From Purshia tridentata (taxonomy: Eukaryota; Streptophyta; Magnoliopsida; Rosales; Rosaceae): a DNA stretch of 47,678 nt. Below, one piece after another: positions 1-12,200 of the stretch (position 1 is the first letter of the stretch; every line of letters starts with the position of its first letter). Under the pieces are notes generated by a model, which ran no database searches, was not told the origin of the DNA, and was given only the letters and a program-made list of their open reading frames with translations. The stretch is from the NCBI GenBank assembly GCA_003254885.1, contig QANT01008877.1, forward strand, positions 1 to 47,678. Direction: 5' to 3'. The translations under genes were made by a program, and so were the position numbers.

Positions 1-372
1 AGAATAATTTTTACTAAAAAAATCATAAATAAAACTTAGAAAAAAAAATTATAAATAAAAGTTAGAAAAAAACCATAAATAAAAGTAAAAAAAATCATAA
101 TTAAAAGTAAAAAAAGTAAGTGAAAGCATTCTTGTTTTACCAAACAAAAAATTAAAATGCACTTTCAACACTATGTCTATTTTGGTCATTATACATAATC
201 ACAGCACTTTTACATCAAAATTTGCCACACATTATATTGTTGTTTTTAAGATTCACACTACTTTTAAAAACACAATTTACCAAACATTTAACTATTTTAC
301 CTCACAGTAGCTTTTTCTAACCACACAGCTACAACAACTTTTTCTCACCACACAGCAATCCCAAACTAGCCC
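1..372. mobile_element. Right end of a PIF/Harbinger-like MITE, cut by the window edge
   Basis: AT-rich DNA ending in CCAAACTAGCCC followed by TTA. Read on the minus strand this is GGGCTAGTTTGGGATTGCTGTG-like sequence, the kind of G-rich terminus seen in many plant MITEs, and the TTA fits a Harbinger-type target site. The inner part carries repeated CACACAGC and CTTTTTCT blocks. The other end is not in the window, so element length and family are inferred only. Confidence 0.5.
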
Positions 373-375
373 TTA

Positions 376-841
376 GGGCCCGTTTGGTTCAAGTTTTGGA
401 AGCTTAGGAATGAGATATCAATTCCATTCCATAATTGTTTGGTAAGTACATGGAATGGAAATGATTTCTTGGCCCAAGGGAAATGATTTCCCTTATTGGG
501 GGGAAAATAAAACCCTTGCTAGAGCTTGGGTTTTGGTTTCCCCTCTCTTGGAAAAAGCATTTATTGCTTTTTCTATTTACTAAATTAACCCTGAAATTTT
601 TAAAATAAATTAAAATAAATAATTTTTGTGTTTAATAAATAAGGGTATAATTGAAAAATTAGATAAATTTTATTTTCTTTTCCTACACAAACCAAAAAAG
701 GGAATAGAAATAAAAAGGGAATTATTGGTTTACTTTCCTAACATTACCAAACGGGGGAATGTAATCTTACATTCCTTTACCCTTGGAAAAGGCATATGAA
801 TTGATTTCCTAGGAAATCAATTCCGGGAACCAAACAGGCCC
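376..841. mobile_element. Tourist/PIF-Harbinger-like MITE with TTA target duplication
   Basis: The element starts GGGCCCGTTTGGTTC and ends GGAACCAAACAGGCCC, giving imperfect terminal inverted repeats. It is bordered by TTA at 373-375 and TTA at 842-844, the 3-bp duplication typical of PIF/Harbinger. Inside, GGAAATGATTTCC and CCTAGGAAATCAATTCC palindromes recur. There is no coding capacity, so it is non-autonomous. The left TTA is shared with the MITE end just upstream, so two elements sit back to back. Confidence 0.8.
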
Positions 842-950
842 TTAGTGTTGTATTCTAAAACATTCCTTTACCCTTGGAAAAGGCATAGGAATTGATTTCC
901 TAGAAAATCAATTTCGGGAACCAAACAGGCCCTTAGTGTTGTATTCTAAC
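769..950. repeat. 91-bp tandem duplication of the MITE right end
   Basis: 769-859 and 860-950 are two direct copies of the same 91-bp unit: the last ~73 bp of the MITE, its TTA and ~15 bp of flank. They differ at only a few bases (for example CATATGAA against CATAGGAA). The second copy is therefore a MITE tail without a head. This looks like unequal exchange or replication slippage after insertion. Confidence 0.85.
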
Positions 951-2361
951 CTAATAAATATTAAATAGGCAACCAAAATCTAACCTAAGGAACGGAATAT
1001 TGAGAGAAGAGACTAGCGTGTGATCTCACATACACTTGCAATTAACGGTAGTCTTAATTTAAACACCAAAATAAAACGTAAATTTAATTTTATGGAGTTA
1101 TTACAAATAAATTAATATTAAAACCTTTTTATTTCAATGAAAGAAAGTTAGATTGGAACTTTCATGAGCAGCAAGGTTGAACAGAAGAGCATTCAATATA
1201 GCATCAAGAAATCTTCCTACTCTAGGCCAGCCCAAGCCCAAGGCGAACAAGTCCTGGGCCTTGGGCCACATTTTTAGGAAAGATTTCATTTTAGAAAGTC
1301 CTTACACATATACATTAAAAAATAATGGCCCTAAACAGAAAAATATCTTATTTCAAAATAAGTGTTGATTCTAATACTTTTAGAAAGACCCAAGTGGAAA
1401 AAAGTGTAATAAACTTAAATAGAAAAATGACTTAGTTTAAAACAAGTCACTTTTACCTACACTTTCATAAATACTTAGGAGTCCAAATAGAAAAAATAAA
1501 AATAATTGCCCCAAATATAAAGAAGCACAAATGTATGTTATGGTAAAACAAAAAAATATGTCAAACAAACTTGAATATAGAATTTTAAAAAATAATATAG
1601 CATCTCAAAAGTCAAAAATAATAATTTTGTAATCAATTTTTTAAAGAAAATTTATATAATAATAAATTTGAATTTTTTTTAGCTCTTGTCCTAGGCCTCA
1701 TTTTCAATTGGGCTGACCCTGTCGGTACTTATGTTAGGACGCTGCTTGAGTAAGCCATAGATAAGATGAACCCGAAGAATATATTATAACAGAGCGCAAA
1801 TAATAACATTGAACAATGTCCTATTTGAAATGAATAGGACATTTCAAATGCATAGCGTAGATATTAAAAACAAATATCTAGTATGCACTCGAAGAACATT
1901 AGGGGATGCCACCGAAAATCCCAATATCAAAATCATGTCATCAGAACCACTAACAATGACACATAATAGTGCACTTCCAAATTGTCTACTATTGGATAGT
2001 TCAAGAGTCTATTAACACGCCGAGCGTCATTGCTCACAAGCACTACCAATAAACTCTCAAAACGAAACTAAGGTGTATTCACATTGAATGTACAAAATAT
2101 CGACAAATAGTTCAATATATATCCGCATGTCAAATATATTTTTACAACTAAACTAAATTTAACATACAAATTAATTAACTAATGAATTTTAACATAGAAG
2201 CATACAAACTAGTTAATAAATGTTACAATTAAAAACAGACAAACTAACTAACTTACTACTACATAAACTTTGGATAATTTATCATTTTATCAATTTTAAC
2301 ATACAAACTAATTAATTAATAACAATAAAACTAATTTAATTTTACGGTTAAAATTTTATGA
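951..2361. other. Gene-free AT-rich intergenic DNA
   Basis: No coding region could be supported. Two GC-richer islands at about 1210-1270 and 1690-1730 contain GCCCAAGCCC and AGGCCTCA/TTGGGCTGACC words in roughly opposite orientation. They may be the ends of a worn transposon, but no clear boundaries or target duplication were found. Short open frames here (for example 1809-2015) have no recognisable protein similarity. Confidence 0.4.
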
Positions 2362-2794
2362 TTAATTCAAACATTATAATTTAAAACTAAATAATAAATT
2401 TCAACAATTATGAAACTTTGAGCAATTTACCAAAAATTCCTCAAATGCCCAAATTCCTCAAATCAAACTCCACAATTCCTCTATTTTACTTTTTCATACT
2501 TTTCCATAAAGATCAATAGATTTTGAAACTATATCCCACTTTAGTTACTAAACTAAATTCATTTTTGGTCAATAGTGACTAAAATGAAATTATAAAAAAC
2601 TGCATTGATTAAAATGTAATTGTGAAATTTTTGATTGATTTATTTGTAATTAACCCTTAATTCAAACATTATAATTTAACATTATAATTTAAAACTAAAT
2701 AATAAATTTCAACAATTATGAAACTTCGAGCAATTTACCAAAAATTCCTCAAATGCCCCAAATTCCTCAAATCAAACTCCACAATTCCTCTATA
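2362..2794. repeat. Pair of ~120-bp direct repeats 300 bp apart
   Basis: 2362-2487 and about 2676-2794 are nearly identical direct copies, both running from AACATTATAATTTAAAAC to CACAATTCCTCTAT. A short extra duplicate of the first words precedes the second copy (2659-2676). The ~190 bp between them is AT-rich with no recognised function. This could be a relic of small LTRs or a local duplication; no primer-binding site was seen between the copies. Confidence 0.75.
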
Positions 2795-2866
2795 AAAACA
2801 ATTATCAAAAAGCAACTAATTAATAACATAATTAACCCACAAATGAGGGTGTTTTTTGCGGCAAAT

Positions 2867-2946
2867 AAAAAGGAGAGAAGAGAGGGAAGAGTGAGTAAGG
2901 AGGAGGGAGGAGGGAGGAGGGAGGCTGAAGAGAAGAGGGAGGAGGC
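2867..2946 (+). repeat. Polypurine tract with GGAGGGA repeats
   Basis: About 80 bp with almost only A and G on the plus strand, including three successive AGGAGGG units. Mirror-like polypurine tracts of this kind can form triplex DNA, and the repeated GGG/GG runs can form G-quadruplexes. Open frames through it on both strands are simple low-complexity translation and are not called as genes. Confidence 0.75.
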
Positions 2947-3009
2947 GCACACAAAGAGATCAGCGCGAGAAAGATCCAAGGACAAAAAAAAAAGGGAAGC
3001 AATCCAAGG

Positions 3010-3493
3010 GGTCATTGCCCAAAGTAACTTTGGAGCGACAAAATTCATTTTTACTTGCCCAAAGTTGATTTACAATCCGTTGCCCAAAGCTCAGCGAAAA
3101 AAATATTTTATGTTCTATCTAGGGCAACGAAAGTAGGTTTTCCTCGCCCAAAGTGTCTTTGGCTGACGAAATAAGCGTTTTCTCGCCCAAAATTTCTTTG
3201 GGTGATGAAACAGTCTTCGTCGCCCTAGTCTACTTTTGGGCAACAAATTACATGATTTCGACGTACCCAAGATATGACGGTATATATTTTTGTCGCTAAA
3301 CATTGGGTGATGAATGATTTTTCGTCGCCCAAAGATGCATTGGGCGATGAAATTTTGTTTTCTTGCCCAAATTCCACTTTGAGAAACAAAATGATTCGTC
3401 GCCCAAACCTTAGCGACTTTGGGCAAGGAAGGTTGTTTTTAACTTTGGGCGAGGAATTATTGTTCGTCACATAAAATACTTTTTCTTGTAATG
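3010..3493. mobile_element. CACTA (En/Spm) element terminus with hairpin array
   Basis: The right boundary TTTTTCTTGTAATG at about 3480-3493 is, on the minus strand, CATTACAAGAAAA, one base off the canonical CACTACAAGAAAA end of plant CACTA transposons. The ~480 bp inside is an array of about ten short imperfect palindromes built on CGTCGCCCAAAG and CTTTGGGCGACGAA in alternating orientation, spaced about 30-40 bp. This matches the subterminal transposase-binding repeats of that superfamily. No transposase is present and the opposite end was not identified. Confidence 0.7.
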
Positions 3494-3604
3494 ACCTGTT
3501 GTCTAGTTGTACCCTAATAAACGTTGTACCTTAATAGACGTCAGTCGATTAAACGACAATATTTGGGGAACTAAACAATGGTTTTTACCCATTGTTTTTA
3601 ATAT

Positions 3605-3990
3605 TGCAGAGAAAGTGTTGGAAAGGCTTGCTTCCTATGCTAACCACCAAATTTGCTAGGCAAGGGGTGTCAAAGTTGAGCTACACAAGCTCAAGGATAT
3701 CTTATCCACCTTTACAAAAAGGATCCATCATGCAGAGCAAAAGCGGACCGATTATCCCCTACTCAGTGATTGGTTGGTAAAGTTCAAAGATGTTTGCTAC
3801 GACATAGATGATGTGGTGGATGAATTTGAGTACCAAGTCGGAGTATCGAAGGAAAGGTACACAACTCGTTTTTATGTCCAAATTCGGTCCTTTCCAACTT
3901 CAAAATGGGTCATGCCATCAATGATATTACAGCAAGGCTAATAACTTGACGACAATATAGAAGGAGCTTTAAAAGACTCAAAATGAATGC
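3605..3990 (+). pseudogene. CC-NBS-LRR resistance gene N-terminal fragment (broken)
   Basis: Conceptual translation with frame changes gives EKVLERLASYA, then VKVELHKLKDILSTF, then DYPLLSDWLVKFKDVCYDID and DVVDEFEYQV. These are the helices of the Rx-type coiled-coil domain of CC-NBS-LRR immune receptors, including the EDVID-like stretch (here DIDDVVDEFE). A later patch, KMGHAINDITARLNNL, fits the linker before the NBS. No P-loop or LRR follows. The open frame at 3592-3780 covers only part and is out of frame with the rest, so at least one frameshift is present. It follows about 110 bp after the CACTA terminus. Confidence 0.75.
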
Positions 3991-4254
3991 TTTTGGATCT
4001 CCGGCGTTAAAACATAATTTCTTTTTTCCTACTCTTTCTTTCTCTACTATGTAATCAAAAGCTGAAATTGAAATCTGAAACCAGCCTTATATGAAAGCAA
4101 AGGAGGGGATCCAAATCACACTCACTTTTGAGATTTGCTTAAAGCCTTACACTTGTTGGTAGTTTTTTAATAATTGAATTGACATTTTTACCCTTAATTA
4201 AAACATTAGCTTTAATGATAAAATCATAGAAATGGGAGTCTCTGTCATTGAAAA

Positions 4255-4300
4255 GAGAAAAAAAAAAAAAAAAAAATCTNAAAAAAAAAAAAAAAAAAAA
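4255..4300. repeat. Poly-A tract with an undetermined base
   Basis: Two A-runs separated by TCTN, with the ambiguous base at 4280, and TCT again after the second run. The repeated A-run plus TCT suggests a sequencing or assembly uncertainty in homopolymer length, or a joined gap. Lysine-rich open frames across it are artefacts. Real length here is unknown. Confidence 0.8.
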
Positions 4301-5262
4301 TCTCTCAGATCTCAAAAACCGATGTTTTCCCTCAAGCAACGCAAACATCTCAACAGCCAGATTGCAATGTCTTCCTTCCCCACAACGACGCCACACAAGA
4401 TTTCATTGGCTCCGACTCCAACAGCTAAATGAAGGGTAAAAATGTCAGTCCGAATGGTAATATATACTGCCAGCACATTTTTAACTCTCATATACATAAA
4501 AAACTAAAACCATGTGCAAAGCTCTAAACAAGTTTTAAAAAGAGAGTGTGAGTAGCTAGCTAGCTGCAAATGCAGTTTAATAAATATTAAATTGCATGCT
4601 TTTCTAAGATATACATATAAAGAGCATATTGGATATTCCTTTCTTCAATGATGGTTGAACAGAACATTGATGGGGTACTCAAATTTATTCCTTGGATACT
4701 TACTAATCATTCCTCACATTCAATTATAAAATGAACTTTCAATTGTCAATGCATAGGCTATTATAAATGCACTTGCAGAGATTAGCTCTACATATTTCAG
4801 ACAATTCAGAAGTATCAATAATATTATTCTTATCACATTTTTATACTTTTTTTGTGTCATCATTGTACTAAACATGATTTTTCCTTATCTTAAGGGTTTT
4901 TATTTTTACTTTTTTAGTATCTAATGTATGAATGTTATATAAATTGTCACGTAAAGTAGTATACAATTATAATATGAAAATGTAGCAAGTGTAGCATTGT
5001 TGATTCAGTATTGCATTCCATTTTTCACTATGATAAATATTGTTTGGCCTTAACTTTCCCTGATGAGGATAATACTCCAAAATAAGAAATTGCTTAATGG
5101 CTTTCTAAGGCCTGCATATTTATATGGAATGTTAAGGATCAGGCATTAATGCATTAGGCTATCCCACCAATTGCCTGAATAAGCCATATGCTTGTTGTTT
5201 GCCATAATATGCTGTTATAAAGGAATATATATGTTATACACGCACTACAGAAGAGAGAGATA
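4301..5262. other. Gene-free intergenic DNA
   Basis: Nothing coding was recognised. The sequence is AT-rich with a small GCTAGCTAGCTGC palindromic run near 4555. It separates the debris region from the MULE-type MITE that follows. Confidence 0.4.
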
Positions 5263-5271
5263 TAAATATAT

Positions 5272-5659
5272 GGAGAATGCTTGGGTCCTTAAGTTTGAGG
5301 ACCAACTTTGTCCTCAAACCTGCAAAAAATCATAGTTCCATCATGTCAGTTTAAAATCGGAACCGTTCAATTTTTAAATCTCTTAATAAAGATTATCTCT
5401 ATAAAAAATCAACTTAATCGAAAATCGTTTGATTGTACAATTGTTAACGAATAAATATAAGACCAAACCATATATCTATTCATTAATAGTTATACAACAA
5501 AACGATTTTTGATTGAGTTGATTTTTTTCTAGAAATGATTTTTATTAGGTAATCTAAAAATTGAACGGTTCTGATCTTGAGCCGGCACAATGAAACTATG
5601 ATTTTTTGATAGCTTGAGGACAAGGTTGATCCTCAAGCTTGAGGACCGAAGCATTTTTC
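5272..5659. mobile_element. MULE-type MITE with ~190-bp inverted repeats
   Basis: The two halves are near-complete inverted copies: the left arm begins GGAGAATGCTTGGGTCC and the right arm, reverse complemented, begins GAAAAATGCTTCGGTCC. Both arms continue through a GAGGAC..GTCCTCAA block, AAAAAATCATAGTT and GAACCGTTCAATTTTTA. The element is bordered by a perfect 9-bp direct repeat, TAAATATAT, at 5263-5271 and 5660-5668, the target-site size of Mutator-like elements. It has no coding capacity. It lies about 620 bp beyond the PLGG1 stop codon. Confidence 0.85.
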
Positions 5660-6277
5660 TAAATATATTCACCCACTTTTGAGTTGAGAGATATAATGTA
5701 GTCTGACTGGATCGTACAAATTGGAACTCAATATTCGAAGACAATTGTTGAAGAAAGAGATATGAGTCTATGGTCAGGTCGTCATTTATAGAAAAAGACA
5801 TATAAAAAAGCAAATTCCCTCACAATACTTATTCTAAAACTTTTCTGCAGTGCTTGGTCCTATGTTGAAAGCTCCTAAACACATTTTTATTAATTTCTTC
5901 AGTTCTCCGTCACATCAAGTTTATGGTTGTTAGGTGCAGTGCAGCTTATGCGTGAGGGAGTGTTAATGCATGTTGAGTTAGCTTTTGAGTAAATTACCAA
6001 ATAGAAGAGTCTGTTTACTCCCTGTAAAATTTATAGTATTAAAGCTCTTGAAATGAACAATTGTTCCATTGTTATGTTCACTTCCTACCAATATAAGTTG
6101 ATTGGAGCAGCAGTAAGTAATAGTGCACATTCCAAGCAAATTATCAAATAGAAGTGTATTCCTGTTTAAAGATGCTTCTAGTGGTATGGCTGTTAATATA
6201 CATGAATATTTGATTAATAGAAACAAATGATTTCCAAGCAGTAGTTAATTGTGAGGACAACTGAGCAGCTGATAGTT

Positions 6278-9200
6278 TCACCCAACTACAGCAAGCAAGC
6301 TTTGCCTTACAGCTGGAATTGAACAAAGCAAAGAGCCAAATATACCATTCAGAGCATAAGCAATGGCACAAAATGGGAGAGCCTCAGGTTCCTTGGTTGA
6401 CAATGCTGCTGTTCCCAATCCATGAGCACTGGAACAACCAAAAACAAAACAAAGCATAAGTGTATAATAGTCGATTACAACGAATTATCAGTTTCTAAAT
6501 TGATTATGAGTTGAGTAATGCTCTGAATCTAGTCACTAACATCATTTTGGTTTTTTTTTTTTTTTGTTGTGTGGCCAATTTCATTATTTAACATCATTTT
6601 TAGAACCTTCAACGACAAAATTTTCCTGCATTTTATTCAGATGGTTAAATCAACTTCTTCAATCCTTCTTTTTTTATAGTTTGGACATTTCATGCCGATG
6701 GTTCAGCAGTGATGCATACCTAGATGCAGTAGCTATTCCTCGAGCTATAGGATCGCGGAACTTTAGTTTATCAAGTGTTGCTTGCACAAAATTAGCTCCA
6801 ACCAGACCGGTTACTACAACGACAGCAGCTGTGAGAGATGGATTGGTACCTACAACATATACAAAGTACATATATATATATTAAAGGACGAAAGTTAACT
6901 TTTAAACATGTACTGTATGCAATAATGTGTTTGGAGCATTATATAATTCTAGCAAGTTTGCAAGAGAAAAGTAAATGAGGCAAACAATAAATAGGAAGAG
7001 TCTACACTATACTAGTTTAATATTTTAGAAATTCAGGTCAAACTTAGCACATGATTATCGGGTCAGAGATTTTCTTGTCTTGCAAATGAAAAGTATGAAC
7101 TAATACCTTCAAACAAAGACACAATGCTGAGTGCTAATGCCACAGTTATACATCGTGGTAGAATTGAGATAGTCAAACTTGGTTCTAACCCAACAAGACG
7201 TCCAACAAGAGCAGTTGAATATAACGAGAATATGGTTGACAGGATGACAGATGTGAAAATCTCAGCTGCATGCCTCTTGACGAGCTGAAAAATTGTAGAG
7301 CAGCAATAATCTTCTTGAAAAATTTGTAATGTAGATTTATAACATGTTCAAAATGCTAAGTTGGTTTTAATACCAACAAGAAGTTGGGGGCAAATTAAGA
7401 ATGCACACAGTTAAATCAGTTTCACAGTGAACTGGTGTATGGCTGTAGGAATAGAAGGCAAACTCAAAATTTGAGCACCAATATATCCCTGTATAAGAAA
7501 CTAACCTGTCCCAAGGCCTTTTGCAATCATCTTTTTCTTTTCTTTTTTTGCATGTAGGGCCTCAATCTATTCTCAACCTCGGATATATTTCAGATTACCA
7601 GTACAAAGAAAGATGATCATGAAATATTCTAATTATATAATGAAAATGTTATCCTAGTTAATAATGCATTGAAGAACTCGGTCAACCAAGAAAAATAAAA
7701 TGACTATAAATAATACAAAATAGGAAACCTGTGGCAGCTTGAATGCTATTTACCTTCCTCTGTTTGAACATTGAGAAGGCAAATGAGAGGATAACTGACC
7801 CCAAGAATCCCATCAGAATATCACCAGCTCCAGGATTAGATGAAACCTTCGTAAGGTATGATTCTGTGCATATCAAGAAGAAGAACGATCATTTCTATGT
7901 ACTATAATTACAAAGGGTCCATTTGGATGGAAGGAGAGAGAGTTGCAGACATAAGTGTTAAGTGTACACTTGTCATGTAAAAACCACAATTGGTATGCCA
8001 TTTTCCTTTCAAACCAATGCAGAGAGAATACTTTGTCAACAATGACTTAGAAACTTTAAACCAAATGATGCTAAACCATATGAGAAACCTTAGACACAAT
8101 CATAAAAATATCACAGACCATCGTGTATTTTCCCACATTCAAATGCTCTTTGCAATCATTAGTCCTTGTAATACTCTTGAAAAAATTAACACCGAAGTCA
8201 TTGCTTTTGGATGCGTCCTAATAGACTAGCCCTGTCGTTTTATGACATCTTAAGTTCTTCTATAAATGTAAGGCCCAAAATTTTGAGACATGGAAGTTCT
8301 TTTATTTTATAATCCAAGTATATATAATGTCTCTTCTTCAACCCTGCCATTTATTTCTAAATCCTGTAGCTAATTGCAATTTAATGGAAAAGAATTTAGA
8401 GTTCCAACTCCCAAGTCGTACCTGTCAGGATGAGCTGTACAATTTTTCTATCTGTTATTAAAGCTATTCGAAGCTAGCTATAGGCTCTCCCTGATTAAAT
8501 GAAATTCCAGACTAGTTGAAAGAAAAATAGATAAATAAACAAGAGCTTTGTTCATCCATAGTCTATTAATTATAATTTTATGTGCAACTCACAAAGTCCT
8601 CTTGATGACTTTCTTTCTTTAATAGTCAAAGGAAGATGTATGTACCAAGCTCCTTATGGATGTGTTCATTAAACCTGTGAACTTTCTTGTGTTATGAATC
8701 ATCCAACTCAGTACCCTCATTCAAGCTACAACTGTTTATGAAGATATTCATTGAACTTCTTGGAATGATTTAAAAACAAACAACATGAGGTAACAATGAA
8801 AAGTTATATGAGAGTTTATGCCCCTAATAACCGTATTTTGATTTTATGCTTAAGATAGACTAATAAGGAGAAAGAATTAACAAATCTGCTAAGGTTGGGG
8901 AGGTGTAGTGAAGGGAGGCAATTGCAAATAGATATTTTATTGACCTGGAATTTATAATAGTTACTATATTTTTTCTCATTATTATTATTATTTTTTTAAT
9001 AAACCACAAGAATTAAAATGGAAAGTTTTGTGCCAAGCATCCTCAACACAACTACCTTGGCATTTTCTAAAATTAATTTTGGAAGGAGTGTACTCCAATA
9101 AACATGACAACTTCTTCTGCCAGCATGCCTGGTTGGCATCAACTCCTGACTTTCAATTTTCATAGAATTTAGACAAATAGTCAAAACTTCTAATCTTGAG

Positions 9201-12200
9201 CATTGAAGAACTTTAGATGACCCAAGTCTCTATCCTTCCCATACCCTCATAAGTTTTTTAACATATCTTTTCTCATTTCTTGTACGTGACCCAAAACATG
9301 CATATCAAAATTCTCTTAACTTTAACAAAACATCATATTCATGGACATGATAGTATGATACAAAGCATAAAATGTTTATGTCATAAAATGTTTCCCTCAA
9401 TACTCATTTGGTGTAATTTTTGAACTTCATGTAATACTGAGATGTCCATTTAGTCCTTTTGATGGCAGTTCAGATATTCCTTTCTGTAATTATATCAGAT
9501 TTTAGGGTAAGGAATATGAATAAAATAAAATAAATCCCAAAACTGGAGAAAAATACCACATCCATAAAAAAAGGAATAAAGAAAATAGAAAAGATAATGG
9601 TAACCCAAGGGATCCAAAAGTATAAGTTGGATTCTGACAAGTATTTCTGGTTGGGTGATTGTTTTAAGTTGTTATAACTTCAGTTTTTAATTTATTTAAA
9701 GTTGTTACAATTTCAGTTTTTAATTTATTTACTTTTGTCGCACAGCAACCAAAGGGAGCACAGTGTAGTAGTGGAAACCAAGAAAGTTATCTCAGAAGTG
9801 TACCAAGAACCGGATCAAGCCCAGACTTGGAGAAGTATCCAAAAGCCAATGCTGCCAGATCTGCAGATAGTGAACAGCAAATAATCGGGTGGAAAACCTT
9901 CTTCACATCAGATGGCAATCTGAAAGTTATAAGTCAACAAATGAGTGAGAACTTCAAAAAGGAGAAATTATAGCTGAGAGTATGAGTTCCTATACTTAAA
10001 CGAAAAACTTTATTTGGTTCTTTATTTGTTTATTTACTTTTGATAAAAAGATCCTACTGCAGGTAGGCCTAAACTAAAGGAAAATGAAGTTTACCCAGAA
10101 CCAACAATGTAGCCTAACACAGTGGATGAAAGTAGGAATGGAAGACATGTTCGAGCACTTGTCCCCAGGGCTGTTGGGTATAATAATGCACCAACAAAGG
10201 ATATAAGGAGGATCCCACTCCAAGACCACACTTCAATGGTGGAAAATGGAGAGGGCTTTGCCATAGGCTCAGCATCTGTCATTTCTGTCTTTACCATTTT
10301 TCTTATAGCTATTGCCGTATATCCTGCAACAGCAAGTGAAGCCAGCCAGCCTCCACCTGCAGCAAATCATTAAGCACTAGCATCAAATTATACTGAAACA
10401 AATAAGAAAAGAAAAAAAGCATGCAGGCAGGCACTTACAATGTACTTACATATAAAGGTACAAAAGAAAGAGAGAACGAGAGAGGTAACAGGAAACAAAT
10501 TTCTATCCTAATAATTGTTTCTTCAAAAGCAAAACAGAATTTATACTTCATGTGTATGAATCCATTCTTAATCAATATCTTGAAAAAATCTACAATATAG
10601 ATTGATGTCTTTTAACTTTTAACTGCTTAAGTTCAACTTCCACCTGCTTAGTGTTAGGGACGGCACTTGTAATGCCACAGGCCAATCTTGCCCTAGGACA
10701 TTAGTCAAGGCCATGGAAGCTTGCCTGTGTGTGTGAATATTTGGTAATTGACAAATTATTTTCTCCTGTCCTATGAGTCCTCAAGCAATATTTCCTCATG
10801 TAACTTTTTAAATGGCTTAGAATGCTCTTTACAAGGGTGACTAGTCGGCAGAATATTAGTCTAGAGCGGGCTAGCCATCTTAATACTCAGTGTTCTACTT
10901 CTGTTTTCTCTGTTCTCATACGTCCTATCTTGATTTCTTGGATTGCTAATAAACAGCCTATTATCTCCCCTCTGACTATTCACTTACTCAAGTATGTGTT
11001 GAGATGTTTTTGGATTATGCACCTGCTTCACAAACTCCATGTTACCATTTCTACTATGACGACCGTTGCACTACATACATGGCCTCCAGTCATATTTTCC
11101 ATGCCTGTAGCACATTGAGCTATGTTATCACTTCATTCGTGGTTATCTACTATCTGGAAGTCACTGTGTTCAGTTTGTTCCTTAAACCAGCAGATTTCTT
11201 CATCAAGGGGGTACACAAGCATCATTGTTAGATTTTTATTTCCAAAATGTTTACATGACAGACAGTCAGCAATAGCATTTTTGCTTCAACAAAATGAAAT
11301 TGCCAAAAAGAAGCTTGCAGGCTATGCGAAGTGGCATTGGTAGATAGTACAAAGAACCCTAGAGTGTTTTGTTTAGTTGAAGACCTTAATTCTTTATGTG
11401 CTATCTTCAAATGGAAAGTGAAAGAAAATCCTTACCTATCAGATGCGGAAAACACCAAATACATCATATACACCAGCCAAAGAAAGTATTCAAGTAATGA
11501 GCAAATAAAAAGAGAAAGATACCACACACAAAATTTGAGTGTTCAACAACCTTGCCTGTCAGTTCAGAAGTAAGTGTCTAAGGAGAAAAGGTTTGGCAGT
11601 TCAGGTATGTCTCCTCTCAGAGATTGTCTTTTCACAGCTAGTTTCTTCTAGGGGTAGTAGTGATCCTAATTATAATTCTATGCTCAACCACAGAGCTAGA
11701 AAACAGAATTAGCTATTTATGATTAGTATTATGCTCATCACAACTCTAAACGACTGGTAAACAAGTGGCAAACAAGAATTCACATTGGCAACCAAAATTA
11801 ACAGCAGCCACTGGGAAATTCAAGTACTATATAGCTTCAAGTACTAGAGTGGCAAAAACTGGCATACCTATAATGAAGCAAATCTTGATGCCCGAGGCCG
11901 TGGGAATACTTTTAACAGAAAGTGGCAAAACAACCAAAGATGGAACATAAAACAATGGCAGCCATCTCTGAATGAACAGTAGTGCCGGCTCAAAGAAGTT
12001 CATCAAGCTTGTTGCCACAACAGGGACAGTGGAATCAAGAATAATTAGAACGGAGAATATACAAAACATTCCGAAGAGTGCACTTGGGAACTTAATGGCA
12101 GCTGCCACAAATGCTGCCTTCAAATATTTGTCCATTGCAAGAATAATACCAAGTGAAACAATCAAATGCAAAATCCCAAGCACCTGTAATACATCAAAGC

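Noticed and set aside
1177..1368. 63-aa frame with LGQPKPKANKSWALG
   Set aside because: It comes from AGCCCAAGCCC repeats; no domain.
2753..3136. 127-aa plus frame and overlapping 93-aa minus frame
   Set aside because: Low-complexity translation of the polypurine tract and CACTA subterminal repeats.
4232..4439. Lysine-rich open frames on the plus strand and Phe-rich frame on the minus strand
   Set aside because: They are translations of an A-homopolymer containing an ambiguous base.
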